DNA of 64,000 nt, from contig CM056742.1 of the NCBI GenBank assembly GCA_029851415.1, positions 13,805,736 through 13,869,735 on the forward strand, written 5' to 3'. A program made the translations under genes and the position numbers. This DNA comes from Eretmocerus hayati. Its lineage: Eukaryota > Arthropoda > Insecta > Hymenoptera > Aphelinidae. Under the pieces are notes generated by a model that saw nothing but the letters and a program-made list of their open reading frames with translations, searched no databases and was not told the DNA's origin. Positions 1 to 13,668 of the stretch are shown in pieces; within the stretch, counting starts at the first letter, position 1, and every line of letters begins with the position of its first letter.

Positions 1-90
1 ATGCTTACATTTGACTTTTTTATGTTTGTAGGTTCCAAAAGATGCGTAGATACCAGAACTTTCACGAGGATAAAAAGGCGGTCGAATCGA

Positions 91-3000
91 ATGAGTTTAG
101 ATGCACTAGGTGCAGCAGCTTCTTCAGAATTGATGCCACCTCCTTCATCTAATGTTTGGAGGAATTCTGTTATTCCTGAGTCACCTGTGCAGGTGAGTGT
201 TAAGAATCTCAACCTCATCATTCTTGAGAGACGGAAATGCTTAGCAGATTTGCATTGAGTGCGGCAATTTTCTTCCTAGGAACCAAATACTCTGAGAGAT
301 AGCTTACAAAAGAAGGACAATATACCAATGATGTTGAGACCAAAATCAAACCAAGTTTTGTCTGCTCTCCTGTCTGACAGTCCAGCTTCCATAAGTAGTC
401 AGACCAGTATGGAAGCATTTATGAACATCTCTAGAACAAAAGAAGGCATGAGTTCGCTTATGAGCAATTCTAGTGAACCTGATGTAAACAGTATTTTAAT
501 GAATATATCTCAGCCTTCTCTCCTGTATTCATCAATCATATCAGATGGCAGAGGAGATGAAAGTGTTCAAGTGGCTCCTGCAACAGATAGTCTCACAGAT
601 TCACAGATTTTGACTGATTCAATGATGGATGCAAGTATTTTCAAGGACATGCAGGACACCAATGAGCTTACTGAGTTTTTAAAACAAAGTAGTGATTTTA
701 CTTGTTTAGAAAATGGAATCCTGAGTAAAAACTCAGATGCATTTGATATAAATGAAAAAACAGTAATATCTGAGGGCTCTGTGAGTGACAAAACATATAC
801 TAGTATTGGTGATAAGAATTCTAAAAGTGCCGATGAGACATTTGTAGCTGAGGAAGATCCAAAACTGAATGGGACTTTCACTCGTAATGAAGAGTCCGAT
901 TTGGATGAAACATTCACCAGTATTCCATCACCCATTGCCAAGACTGAAACTCAGAATCACATAAATAAATCGTTATATGACAGCTCTGATTATAATGGCA
1001 ACTCAAGCTCTAGCAGTTCTTTCAAAAGTTTCCCTTCATCGCCTACAAAAACTGAGTATTATGATGCCAAGCCATTATCATCACAAGAAAGTTCACTAGT
1101 TCAATGTACCGTGACTTCAAACTCAATGAATTCAACTAAAACCATTAGCTCTGAAAATGAGAGGTCGACTTCGTCAAGGAATGGAGAGGATGTTTTTGTT
1201 CATGATATTATTGATGAAAACAAGTGTGAAACGAAACCAGATGTACAAACTTCATCACCAACATTGAAGAAAGAGCAACTGAAGACTATTTATCAAGCCA
1301 CTGATCCAACTATTAATGATGCTACCCGAAAAAGTGTGAGTAGATTGATTTAAAACTTATTTTATTATTCTATAATGTATTTCTTTATTCTTGTTATTTT
1401 CATTAGGCATCACCAAGACATTGTAGGAATCTTGATGAAACTTTTGATGCTGTTCCAAATTTACGAGTACAATTGCTTCAAGAAGTGCAGAGAACCAGTG
1501 GAAATAGATTTGACAGTACATTCACTGCAGAAAGTCCTCACCCTCTTGGGAGTGAACTTAATGTTACTTACGACCCAACAAGTATAACTAAATCATCTAG
1601 TGGTAACAAACTACATAACGCAACTTTTGTTCAAGAATCTCAGTGCCATCAGATTGAAACCCTTCAGGAGGAACAGAATCTCGATGCTACATATGATTGT
1701 GTTGAAAACAATCCCAACACAATCGCTGAACAAAATCCAAGGTATGGAATGGATGAATAGTTATGATTATTAATTGTGGCTTGAATGTCATTTGATATAA
1801 AATTTGGTTTCAGACAAACTGGAAGGAACCTCAATCGATTCCAAACTCAGACTTTGGATCAAAGCCGTTTCAACACTTTTAGAAAAGATAACAAAACAGG
1901 CCACCGATGGTCTCAAGTGCCACAGACTCAGATTCAACCAACCAAAACAGGAATAGCTCCCCCGGCAAAGTCGCAAATATCCAACAGAAGAAGTTGCGCA
2001 GTGCCATCTCAGCAAAAGTTTAATACTTTTACTAGAAGAAGCGTTGCTGTTGCCAAGAGCGTTGTGGATGAGAACAAACCCGACAATAAATTCGTAAAAC
2101 CATCAGGTCAATTATCGACAGGTTTTGCTAAGCCAGGGCAACCACCTCGTCAGCTGTCGAAACTACCTCAATTATTTCAGAAATCGCATCCGAATCTTGG
2201 TTCAAAAACACTTGGGAAACTGAAAGTAGAATCTCAAATTGGATTCCACAAGGGATCACAACCAGACATTTCAAATAATACATACTCGTTAGGCAGATTT
2301 AAATCAGAGCAACGTCTACTACAAATGAAACATATCAGTCAATTTTCTTCAATTGACAATACTAGTCGCTCTATGGAGAGCATTGATAGTACCGCCAGTG
2401 CACACAGCGCTCCCGATTTTGATGATGGCCTTAGTATTGGATCTGACGGAAGCCGAGCATCTTACACTATCAAACCTAATAATCGTGAGATATCTCATAC
2501 TTTGGCTACGGAAGAAATAGGTGAGTCATTGAATTTTTTTACAATTTTCCTATTCCATTCTGCTAGCACGTTGGTTTTTTTGCGTTGAAAAATAGTGCTC
2601 CGAACTCGACTGTAGAATCATACACTCGGACCATACTTCCGCTAAAATTCTAATAAGTATTCAGCTCCAAGGGCTGATGCATGTTTGAGAACGGGCTTGT
2701 GAACTTCCATTCCAAAGAATCATTTGATGGTGTAACATTCCTGATTAACAAGATATGACTATGATCTCACAAAAAATTGGTGACTTGCGACAAAAAATCA
2801 TCTAAAACTATTCGACAAACGCAAGGCTGCTGGCACGATCTCAGCTCAAGGAGCCGTCCATAAACTACGTAGGTGGCCAAGGGGGGAGGGGGGGGGGTAA
2901 AAAATTTAATTAAAAAGAACTACGTTCGACTACGGGGGGAGGGAGGGGGTCATCGGCTTTACTACGTAGCTTCATATTTTTAAATTGCGTGCGTGAAAAT

Positions 3001-6000
3001 GGCTCTCGATACATGATTTCAATATTCTTATCGGTCAGATAAATTTTGATTGGATTTAATAATAATCTATGAAGCCACACAGCCGATGGTTGTACATGTA
3101 AAGCATGTACGTCAGATGTTCATTCGTTCACGTCATTGTTCACATTTGCTGAGTGCTCGTGTGTAAGTTTCGTTGGCGGTTCCGAACTGGTGTATCGTTT
3201 TAATACTTGAGCTTGGCTCACTTGTTAATCCTTTATCAAGTACATATTACCTATGTTTTCCAAATTTATTCCCTAAAATCTTCTGACTTCGAATTCTGTC
3301 CTTCCATAAAGCAGATAAACCCTCTAATACGTTTGACAAGACGAATCATGCCCGTAATCAGGGAGAAGGTAAATGATCTAAATTATAATCACATAGGATA
3401 TTTTAAAGCAATCGTGCTACTCAAATAGTTTCCAGGATCTTTGGTTCTTTTCGATGGAATAGAACTTTTATTATTTTTAGAAAAGCTACGTAGTTTTTCG
3501 GGGGGAGGTGGGGTCAGATTGGCCAAAAAGCTACGATTGGCTACGGGGGGGGGGGGGGGGTCAAAAATAATTAAAATCGGTCTACGTAGTTTATGGATGG
3601 CCCCCAAGATTACGGAAGTGTATATTTTTTGCTCATGTGAAATAGATTCGAGCGATAGTGATTGCCGTATTTGGATATTTCGTGAATGGGTATTGAAGGC
3701 TACTTGTACCAGTTTTTTCTGTCATGAAACACGAAACTTGGAAGATGATGAAGACGCCCTCGAGTCTTATTCAGAAATAAAGTCACGCTAGTAAAGAAAA
3801 CGTTTATCTACAATTTCCAAATGAATTAGGTTTTTCTTGATCTTGGAGGACCAGTTTCAAAGAGTAAAAACACTCTTTTAAGATGTTAAAATGTCATATA
3901 CTTGCGACGTTTCTTCGACTGTCAGTCGACCTCATCAGGCTAGAGACTCATAAACGAATATTTTACATCCTACTATATGGTGTTAGCCGATCACGATCGT
4001 TTATGAGTCTATAGCCTGATGAGGTCGACTGACAGTCGAAGAAACGTCGCAAATATATGACATTTTAACATTTTAAAAGAGTGTTTTTACCCTTTGAAAC
4101 TAGTCTTCCAAGATCAAGAAAAACCTAATTCATTTGTCAATTGTCGGGGACGAAAATTCAGACACTCATATTTACAATTTCCGAACCCTAGTAGCTTTTT
4201 GAATAACCATATATCCATCCTAGTCCAATTTTGACGTTATTTACTCCGTGGGAGTTGTGAAGAGGCTTGGATATCATTATTCATGCAAATTAGAATCTAG
4301 GTATGCTTTCAAACTCTTGTTTGTTATTTTCGTATGTACTTTTCCAAATATATTAGAGATTTTCATGCGCCCTGGACACCTATAAGCGATCGCAACCATA
4401 TAATTAGTTGAATAACTGTGCGAGATGAGTTCACTAGATAGCACGAGTGCTTGCTGAATAAGTTGTAAGAATTGTTTCCACTTCAAACTTTCTTTGAAAC
4501 TGTAATCTCTCGTCACTAGTTTTATGCCCTAAAGGTATCAACTACCACGTTTGACCGTGTACACCATCAAGGATTCCAAAATTTTTTTAACCGTAGTTGA
4601 GTCGTTCTTAGATGAAAGGTTCATCTTTTGAACTTGTAATACCCAGCTTCCTGAATATTTTTATTCTTTCATTAAGTCTTGCTTCAGCGATGATAATACT
4701 CTGGTCGAATCTGTGAGCACTCTACAGTACCTTCCGAAATTAATGGAAGATCCATAGTCTCACTAAATCCATGATTACTCCGTCCTACTTGATTGCACGA
4801 AGGATTTCGAAAGAAAGGTCTTGAAGATCATGATAAAATTTATCGATTCATTTGAATCAAATATTTTTGAAATTTCTTCAGTGGATCACTTGCAACTTTG
4901 ACGGGAGTGATTCGATCACAAAAATTCTTACGAGATCTTGTAGCTCGTTTCAAAACCTACACTTTTCTCTGTTTGAAGTTCTCTCTACGACCTTTCCTGT
5001 CTAAGTAACGAGCTTGGAAAGAACATTTTATATTACATGGACTGCTTATGGAGATACCGAGGCTGGCGCCTGTTTTGTTTCGTCTTGTCCTAATTCTAGT
5101 GCAAAAATTCGTCAAAAAGATATTGCGACACATTGTTTTAACGCAGAGTGATCTCATCTATCAGAATATTCTATCAGATTCTGTCTCAGACTTGAGGTAG
5201 CAACGGAGTCTCAAGTTTTATTGTGAAAATTGCGTCATTTCATGCTTTGTCTGTACAAGTCACATTTGAGATAAAATCTGATGGCTTATTCTGAAAGATG
5301 AGATCATTTCACGTCGAAATCATGTGGCGCCATATTTTCTTGGTGAATTTTTGCCCTAGAATAAGGCAAGACGAAACGGAACAGGTGCCAACCTCTGTAT
5401 CTCTATAAGCACCCTGTGTTACACAGAGTTTTCTCTCCAAGCTCGTCAAAGCTCGTTACTCGCACAGGGAAGGTCAAAGAGGAAACATTAGAAACAGAAA
5501 ATTATAAATTTTGAAAAGATCAACAAGATCCCGTTAGAATTTTCAAAAATATTTGAAACGTGTGAATCGATAGATTTTTCTGTGATCTTCAAGCCCCTTC
5601 TTTCAGAATCTGACTGTAGAAGATTCCATTAATTTTAGAAGATACTGTAAATCACTTCTGAATCTAATAAAAATTAGTCCTAGGGAAATCGTTTGGAGTA
5701 TCAACACCGGGAATCAAAGGACGTCACATTCTTGAAAATACATGGGTCAAAGAAAATGATCTACCCTCTCCCATTTCGAAAAATGGCATTGGAAAAGGTC
5801 ACGATAATGAGAGGAATACATCTCCATCGGAAGATGCAGATTTCAATGCGAGAACAAGCTCACCTCTCACAGCCAGTCCAACTGGTTCTGATCAAGCCAT
5901 TCATTCACATGGTTTGTATTTTGAGTCCTCATCATTCATATTCAATAATTTCATCAATGACCTCGATTGTTGCTATCACAGGTGGTGACAACGGTTTTAT

Positions 6001-6294
6001 TAGTACGATAAAGAAAGAGAAAGCGCAGATGGAGAACGTGAAAGTTAAACAGTTGAAGGTTAGTTGAATTTTTTGTATAAAGAATGGACAATTTTTGAAC
6101 GATACGGATAAAATGAAAATGAACATCAAATTTTTTCCTTACAGCCACCTAGTTCAGTACCAAATACCATGACAAAACTTAGACAACCGACTAACTGGGC
6201 AGGTGGACCAAATAAAACTGGAGGTGGCAGTGGAATCCCGAGGCCAGCTTCGCGGATACCTCCCCCAAAATTTACCAAATCAAATTTAAAATGA
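91..6294 (+). CDS. Seven-exon gene for a long Ser/Thr-rich protein with C-terminal SxIP motifs
   Basis: I do not recognise the family. Coding exons join at GT-AG sites in consistent phase: 91-192, 280-1335, 1407-1741, 1814-2520, 5684-5911, 5982-6058 and 6145-6294, giving 884 aa. The start is the least certain point: an acceptor sits at 29-31 and the frame stays open upstream of ATG 91, so the true start may be in an earlier exon outside the window. The product is rich in Ser, Thr, Asn, Asp and Gln, with no visible membrane segment or enzyme domain, so it is probably largely disordered. Between about residues 200 and 480 a short motif, Asp/Asn-x-Thr-Phe/Tyr, recurs nine times (DETFTSIPS, DETFDAVPN, NATFVQES). 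The last exon has SGIPRPASRIPPPK, which contains two S-x-I-P motifs next to basic and proline residues, as in EB1-binding microtubule plus-end proteins. A microtubule or spindle role is inference. Exon 5 is read in a different frame from the longest local reading frame but matches splice phase exactly. Confidence 0.75.
2851..3604. mobile_element. MITE-like element with G-runs, in intron 4 of the first gene
   Basis: The ends are inverted copies of a ~20-bp sequence centred on CCATAAACTACGTAG (left) and CTACGTAGTTTATGG (right), each followed inward by runs of G. The four bases CAAG occur on both sides and may be the target-site duplication. There is no transposase, so it is probably a non-autonomous DNA transposon. 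The superfamily is not assigned. Confidence 0.7.
3819..4135. repeat. Foldback element of ~317 bp
   Basis: Two arms of about 140 bp (3819-3960 and 4000-4135) are near-perfect reverse complements around a ~40-bp centre. The ends read AAATGAATTAGG and CCTAATTCATTT. Inside each arm is the smaller palindrome GACTGTCAGTC. It is non-coding and lies in intron 4 of the first gene. Confidence 0.75.
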
Positions 6295-9155
6295 CCAATT
6301 TTATTTCAGACTTGAAAAGCGATTCGTATTGTAAATGTCGATCGATATTCAAAGCAGTACAAATTTACCAGATTGTGCTTGCGAGAGGAATTCACATTCA
6401 GATGACTATTTTTATATATTCGAATTATTGTAAATATGTTGGAGAGATTTTCTCAATTCTTGATGACTCGTTAACAATGCGTAATCTCGGTATTTTGTAA
6501 CTCTCTTTTACACGTTGATACACTTTGCCATCACTGATTTAGGAGTGTATCTTTTTTACGAAATGTTAGACTGCCATGGAACGCTCTAAAAAGAGCTCTT
6601 ATTGATACCAGCAAAGAAAATTAGTTCAGTAACTTGACCTAGTATATTGATCAAATCAAGTAGTGACTGCTTTCCATATAGTGTAACGATAGTGGCAAAA
6701 TCATGACTAGAAGCTCTGCGTAGTTCCGCTTAGAGAAATATCTAGACATTATTTTGAGTTCGCGTTTTTTTAGAACATTATTTTCATTGTGTAAAATCCC
6801 CGCACTGAATATGAGTGATGTGCTCGTGCAGCTCTCGATATAGTTATTGAGAAATTACGAACTTAAGCTGTATAATTGATGATTGAGTTGCGGATTTTGC
6901 AGCGGAATTGATCAGTATAAATCTTAATTGGATGAGAGACACTTCAGTGATTTTGAAAATTATTTTCGGATAACAAAAAAGAATGATGTTTCTGATAGTA
7001 TAGTTACGATGGAAAGTATTGATCCCAGTCGAAACATCTAGTGAGCGTGAAGATAAATATTATTAAAAGTAGACGGATCCATCTGCAACTACTGCATACT
7101 AACTCGATATCAAAAGCTTGACATTTCTTCGTGAAAATGAAGAGTGTTTAACCGTGAAATGATGCTTTTTACTGACATCATTTTCTTTCGTCTTTCTTTT
7201 GAAAAATCGATACCAATGTAGTCACGTGTAGATCATTAATGACATATTTCTGTAAAAAAGTTCCATATCTAATATGTGTATATATATGATCAAAAAATTT
7301 TTACTCAAATTGTTACATGCTGCATAATTCTGTGAACCAAGTGCCTTAAATCACGGGCTCGTGAGAAAATTTCGAGTGTTCGAAGAGCGAGCTGCTCATT
7401 ACTAAAAAGCAGCTCAAACTGTTGCATTATTTGTGTAAGAATCGTTTCCACATATTTACGAAGTTTTTGTACGATAGTTTTACTGTATACAAACGAAACT
7501 ACTGTATGAATCATAATCTGCTAACATGAATAACATCATTCAAACTGTTCACTTTGTTCTGAGATTACAATACATATTCTCATGAAAACCCTTTGTACCA
7601 AATTTACGTGGATATATAGATTATCTCACATCAATGAAAGAACGTGTGCGTTTGAGTTGTGAAAAAAGTTTTATTCCAAGAACACAGTGCTCTAATTTCT
7701 CATGTATTTACCATACAACACATGAAGAATTTAGTGTAAGACACTTGCTAACTAGAATAATGATTCTAAAATCCTGAGATTTAGACTAGACACACGGTAT
7801 GCCATACCTTTCAATATGTTTTCGCTGTATAATGGTAAAGATGATAATTTTGATGTGCAATAAAGTAGTATTCTTCCAAATAACTGAAAAATTATACGCG
7901 TATCAGCAATCGGGAAGAATCCAGACTTAATAATAACTCTCGCTCAGATGAATCGTTAGTCACAAATTTCATCCTCACTTTGGAGAAAATTTCAAAGATA
8001 TTTCAAAATAGGCGATCGAACCCGTGTGTTGATGAAAATATCTCATATAACATGCACAATCGGAATATTCATCTTCAAACATTCTTACATCTAACATTTA
8101 CAAGAAACATAACATGACCACAAAAATGATCACATCCCACACACTATTATGTACAAATTTCACCAATTTCAATTATTCCTATTGATCAATTATTATGCGT
8201 ACGTACACCATTATTCAATCATTCGACCACGACAGATGCTTGAGATCGATAATGGATCGCGTAAAACTTCGCATTCAACGCGTAATACTGCATCGTGATC
8301 AGGTCACGATTGATAACATTATTTTTATCTCAATTCATCTTCTATTGAGTTCAACAAGTGAAATTGTACTGATCATGAAAATAGAGATAGAACACTTTCA
8401 AGATACAAAATTCATTATTAAATTCTGCTAAGCTCGTATTGATATGGGCATGGATTTATATCGCGATACGGTTGCTACGACAGCGTTCACGAGGATTGCA
8501 CGATTCACAAGTTTCACCTCAAAAATATGGCTATGCTGCCATAAACAACGCGAATGATATACGTGTATATTGACATATTCAATATATGTTTCTCAAAGTT
8601 ATATAATTAAGCTCGCAATACGTGTACACACACGATCTCAAGTCTTTTAGAATAGAATTTTTTTTATAGATATGTATGTATCATAAAAACTCGAATGATT
8701 TTCGAAGAATACCCATTAAATTGATTTCAGTAGTTAAACTAGCTGCCATGGTTGTTAACTACCATAATATGTTTAGCTGAAATATTTGTACACTATTTTC
8801 CAGTTTTGAGAGCATGTCTCATTAATTTGAATGAGTTATATTGAGTTGAGTTGAGATGTAAATGACTGCCTGAAAACGCTCACGACATTCAATACTATGA
8901 ACAAACAAGATCAGAATTCCTCCAGTTTAAATTCAACTGCAGCTCTTCAATACAATACTCTTGTGTCATTGCTTTCTGAACTAGCAGTTACATTTGTACA
9001 TCACTTGATGCTCTCGCGAATGCAATAAAATGCGCATTTGTACAACGAATGATTGCAAAGCTTCAGAAGCTTTGCTAGTAAACTAATCGATCGTGATTGT
9101 TTACTGAGCGTTACGCTCCAAATGATCGATACTCAGAGCACTTGCTTTGCAGATG
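6295..9155. other. Convergent intergenic region between the first gene and king tubby
   Basis: AT-rich sequence of 2.9 kb lying between the 3' ends of two convergent genes. An AATAAA on the plus strand at 7859-7864 could end the first gene's transcript with a ~1.57-kb 3' UTR. I see no coding sequence, RNA gene or transposon end. The short reading frames here look like chance. Confidence 0.5.
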
Positions 9156-11305
9156 CTATTCACACGCCAACTTACTGTCAAAACTACTTAGAGCTATGGC
9201 AAACGCTTGCAACGCACACAGTGGAAATCGATAATCCATCGTAAAAACGTCCTCTGCTACTCGACCAAACTGCATCACAATATAGTCCGCTGGAAACGAA
9301 ACGATTTTATTATTAAAATGATGAGATTGAATATAAACATTACAATGAAGTGCTTTGATGAACATACCATCACTATCATGCACAACTTGAAAGTTTTTCA
9401 CTGAAGCTTGTGTGACCCGGCCGTGGAAATTGAGTACATATGATTGGGTATCATCATTCCACACCGGTGTTTTGTTGTGTAATTCGATCAGATTGTCCAT
9501 TGTTTTCGATTTGTAACATTCTAAACAAAGGGTAAATTCATCATGATCAAATCAGTAGAGAGGTTCCAAAAATTATGCGCGGTGAGTAACATACCTAACA
9601 AGGTTTCAGACTCATCTCTAGGACATATTTTCACTCGTTTTTGATCGGGTGTCATACCAGGGATAACAACAGTCATTCTTCTTGGTCCTTTAAACCCAAG
9701 AACATTCGTATCATACATCACAGCAGCCAATTCTTCTCGTGGATGAGGCCGGCGATCTTCTCTTTTGTCATCTTTTAACTGAGAATATCCGTTATCGTAT
9801 ACTGTGAACTGAGTTCCCAAAAGATTAGACCTCAGTTTTCCAATGTACGCTTCACCTCCTCGCGACAAATCAGTTGGATCGGTTGAAATGAGATAATTAC
9901 TCGTTTTACTTCGTTTCCTTTTACGTCCTGCAAGCAAAAAAACCTACACAAATCAATGTAGAGCTATCATAAATATTGACAGCTGCATTAAATCTAGATG
10001 GGAGCCAAAACTTACCTTTTTCCCATAATCTCGTTCTAGATGCAGAAAATACGTTGGATAAAACCCTCTATCCATTCCTTTTCTATCTCTAGTGATGCGA
10101 CATTTGTAGTGCATTTTCTTATTCGCTGGTTGTAAAACGAAATGTTCTATCGTACCTTCTACATTTCCTTCCAACTCAGGAGTCTGAAGAAATAAAAGAT
10201 TTGTGTTACAACAGATGCTTGTCCTACCATGAGAGCAAAAGGTACAGAGTAAAGACAATTACCGAAGAATGATTGCTTCTGTTCATTAGTGAAGTAGGAC
10301 CATCGGATGGTGCTATCCTTAGAGGAGAAGCACATGCCATTGTTTCTGAGGGCGATTGAAGTTCTATAGGCGAAGACTCTTCATCTGCTCCATCATAAAA
10401 AACACCTTCAGCACTTAAATCTGGAATAAAGTCGTTGCATTATTCCAACTGAAATTCATTTTTAGCTGCACAATAAGTTACTCATACCTGCAGTAATATC
10501 AGTCTCAATTGTCCTATTTACAGGCAGTGTATTGGCTTCGGGATGACCTGGAATCATTGTTGAGTAGTGTATCGATCCATCGTAACCTGTAATTAGTATT
10601 CCAAATTAATTAGTATGGAGAGATCCCACTGTCCAGAAAAGTATTTGAGATATTACCATGCATTTCGTGTTGCCATCCCCCTGATCGCCCAGAGAGTTGT
10701 GCGCTAGAGACATTTGATGCTTGGATCATCCCACCCGCTCCACTCTGTCTTTTCTGCTTCATTTTTTGAGCAATCAGCTGTCGCTGTATCGAGTCATCAA
10801 GACAAATTCAATGATTCATCAACAAAATACATACATAACTGATGCAATAAGGAGAAAGGGATGCAGTTCAAGGGGATCAATAAGCTGTCATAGACTTCAC
10901 CAAACATCTCTAAAATGAGAACACGATTACCTACATTGTATCCACGTCAACCGTATCTAGTCAAGCTACCCTTGTGAATAATTGATCAAGCTCGCGACGT
11001 TTTCATACGGGGCATCGACCGACAATCACATAAAAGTAATTCACTCATTTCATGCGGGTATGGAAAATCAGCAAGTAAAATCTAACTAACATAACGCACG
11101 AGTATGTATAGAAATTTTTTAAACGCATTAAACATTACTCATACAAGATTTATATCAGCCCTTCAAAAGGTTATAGGGGTTGCGCGGATCATCCACGCTG
11201 GCTCTGAACTGAACTCTTATCGTTAGGTACTTTAGAGAGTGAAAAGATGAGAGGAGGACTCACCTGTTGCTCCAGCTTCTGTTGTCGCAGATTCAGCGAC
11301 GTCAT
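9156..11305 (-). CDS. ktub: king tubby (Tubby-like protein), 8 coding exons, complete
   Basis: Exons, 5' to 3' on the minus strand: 11305-11264, 10783-10657, 10586-10488, 10420-10263, 10183-10016, 9943-9595, 9520-9368 and 9289-9156, with all phases matching, for 409 aa. Residues ~150-409 form the Tubby beta-barrel domain, which in this family binds PI(4,5)P2; the protein links membrane signals and ciliary or GPCR trafficking. Clear family signatures are [64 protein letters not shown], and the C-terminus [10 protein letters not shown]. The N-terminus is short, basic and Gln-rich ([14 protein letters not shown]) followed by a low-conservation linker, as in insect king tubby. The exon 6 acceptor was placed at 9944-9946 because it restores the conserved residues VFLLAGRK. 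The longest local reading frame runs through a 78-bp intron at 9290-9367. No defect is visible. Confidence 0.95.
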
Positions 11306-11807
11306 TTTTATCACGAGAGTGAAAAAAAAACAGTGGCCCCAGGCCCTAGGAATCCAGGGCAAGTAAAAAATGCGCGAGCGAGACAGGCTGAACTTGCCAA
11401 CCTCTGGCTCCCACAACCCCCCCGTTTTATACTGCCTCACTTTGGCTCACCAAAGGAACTGAACTCTGCGAGTTTGTTTACGCTTTACCACAGATAAAAC
11501 CCATGAGTGCGAGTGAGACAATAGATCTATACTTGTGCGTTTCGAATTCGTTGCGCGCGCATATCATATCCGAAAGTGACGGTTTTTCTAGGGCAATAAT
11601 TCATACTTTTTTTTTTATAGTGACTTTTGTAGGGTAAAAAGGGCATCACTAGTGTCACTAGAAAAGGGGAGGAATAACAAAATACAAATCTAAGTACAGA
11701 ATAGAAATATTATATTTCACTTTGATTCAACAAAGATAATTTGTACAATGAAGTAGTATATCATGCCTGGAGTGCATGGATATAATAATTACATCCGAAT
11801 GAATTTA
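11306..11807 (-). promoter_or_regulatory. 5' flank of king tubby
   Basis: About 500 bp separates the king tubby start codon from the stop codon of the next upstream minus-strand gene, so the king tubby promoter and 5' UTR must lie here unless a 5' non-coding exon exists farther away. I see no TATA box I would defend. A T-rich run lies near 11600. Assignment is by position only. Confidence 0.35.
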
Positions 11808-13557
11808 TTAGGCCCCTTTGGCACTGATATCGGATCCTCCCCCATCTTCAGAAAAAGAAGCCTCTTCTGCTGCTTTATCCCTTAGCAAGGCAGTAGGATT
11901 TCGTTGCATAAGTTTTACTTCTGCAGCAGCATTTAGTTCAAATCCAGTTAATAGAGTCAAAGCTGACCTTTTGGCTTGTCCTTGATCTATTCTGGTTGAT
12001 TGCTGTTTTCTTTTGAACGATTCTTTTGGAGACGAGTGAATCTTCAATATGTGTTCTCTTAGTTTCTGTTTAGTAGACAACTCAACTTTGCATAGATCAC
12101 AACAGAATTTATGCCCTGTGTGCTTAATTCTGACATGTTGATCTAAATTTCTCTTGAAATAATATAGGCGCTTACAATTTTTGTAAGGACAAGGAATAGC
12201 AGGCCTATTATCTATGTGAATTTTACTGTGCTGGTTCAGTGAAGATTGTGATGAAAAGACTTCATCACACTCAGGGCAAATGAAGTCTGCAGAAGGAATT
12301 ATATATTTATGAAATAGGTATATGTGTCCATGTCAATCTTACTGAATAGATGACTTATACTTACTGCTTTTAGAGTGTTCCACTTTTTGATGCAACATTA
12401 AGAGCGCCCATCTTTCGAATGAATCAGGACAGCCCTCAACAGGGCAACTGTAATTCTTAGGAGCATGATTCAATTGATGCTTCGTCAGTTTCATGTGGGT
12501 CAAGAAGGTCTTTTTACACTTTTCACACTCATACATTGAAGAATTTTTATGAGATGCTATATGTTCTTCGTAACGACTTCTTTTTCTGAATGCTAGTTTG
12601 CATTCTTGGCAGAAGAGTTCTCGTTCAGGATTGTGGGCTCGCTTGTAATGCCGTTTCAAATTACTCAGGGTACTCATTTTGGCTGAACACTGCTCACATC
12701 TTACATAAAAATTAAAAGATCCAGTTAATAATTCCAGGGATGAATGTAATAGTGACTACTTACTGATAAACTTTGACTGCAGACTGGTGGGTTTGAGCAT
12801 GGCGTTTTAGATGTGATGGACTAGTATAAGATTTGTCACATCCTTCATTTGGACATTTATAGGGCCGCTGCAAGGAACAGAAACATTATAAGTGTAGAAA
12901 GAAGCTTGTAAGGTAATTGAAAATCAGAATCAAAAGCTATAGTTAAAGACCATGCACCAGATCCGTGTAAAAGCAGACTTTTAATGTACAAGATTGAATA
13001 TCATTTCAATTGGGGCTGAATCCTACATATATGATCATTAACTCAAGTAGGCAAGTGCTAATCACAGTTTGAATGTATGAAATTTTTGCTACAGTAATTT
13101 TTGTGCCATTATTTAACTGGTTTTGGCTCAAAATAATGGTTTTGAAGAGCTGACAAGAAACTTATTTGACTGTAAATACTGGAGTTCATTTGCTACTTCT
13201 ACAGTGTTATTTCGAAAATGGTGGATCCATCTTCATGGAGTTGATGAGCACTCGATATGGCTGTTTTATGAGTTTGATCAAACATTTGAGTGTAAGTTCG
13301 GTTCATTCTCAGATAAACTGATTCCACTGCTTTAAAGCTACGATTCAATTTTGAAGGATTTTGATGGGAATATCGATTATTTGATGGCCATTACAATAAT
13401 ATATTACCTTATTTTCATGGAGGTGTACATGGTGCTCTAAGCGACTAGGCCTGGAGAAGACAGCTTTACATCCATCATAGTGGCATTTGTAGGGCTTATT
13501 CACTGACACTCGTCTTTCGTCTTCACTTTCTGTGTCAAAAGTTACGTCTGAGTCCAT
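11808..13557 (-). CDS. TfIIIA: Transcription factor IIIA, nine C2H2 zinc fingers, complete
   Basis: Exons on the minus strand are 13557-13408, 12867-12764, 12699-12365 and 12286-11808, with consistent phases (one intron uses an AAG acceptor), for 355 aa. Nine tandem C2H2 fingers fill residues ~23-290. The finger starts YKCHYDGC, YKCPNEGC, YQCEQC, LFCQEC, YECEKC, YSCPVEGC, FICPEC, IPCPYKNC and FCCDLC all keep their Cys and His ligands. Nine fingers in a protein of this length, with alternating Cx4C and Cx2C spacing and a basic tail, is the TFIIIA architecture. TFIIIA binds the internal control region of 5S rRNA genes to recruit TFIIIC and Pol III, and also binds 5S rRNA. The C-terminal ~65 residues are Lys/Arg-rich then acidic. 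An AATAAA overlaps the stop codon on the minus strand. A generic C2H2 factor is the alternative but less likely. Confidence 0.88.
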
Positions 13558-13668
13558 AATTTGTTTATTTAGTGATGATTATAGCAGCGAGGATTGTAAT
13601 GGATTGTGTAGTACTCTGCTTGTACTCTATCGGCGTATCGGCACGTGTCCGTGACAGCGGACAGCTTT
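13558..13668 (-). promoter_or_regulatory. Short 5' flank of TFIIIA gene
   Basis: Only about 110 bp lies between the TFIIIA start codon and the end of a TIR element. Any core promoter must be in this interval, inside the element, or beyond it. No specific motif is claimed. Confidence 0.3.

Noticed and set aside
3389..3791. Gly- and Pro-rich reading frames on both strands
   Set aside because: They cross the G-runs and the inverted end of a MITE inside an intron of the first gene.
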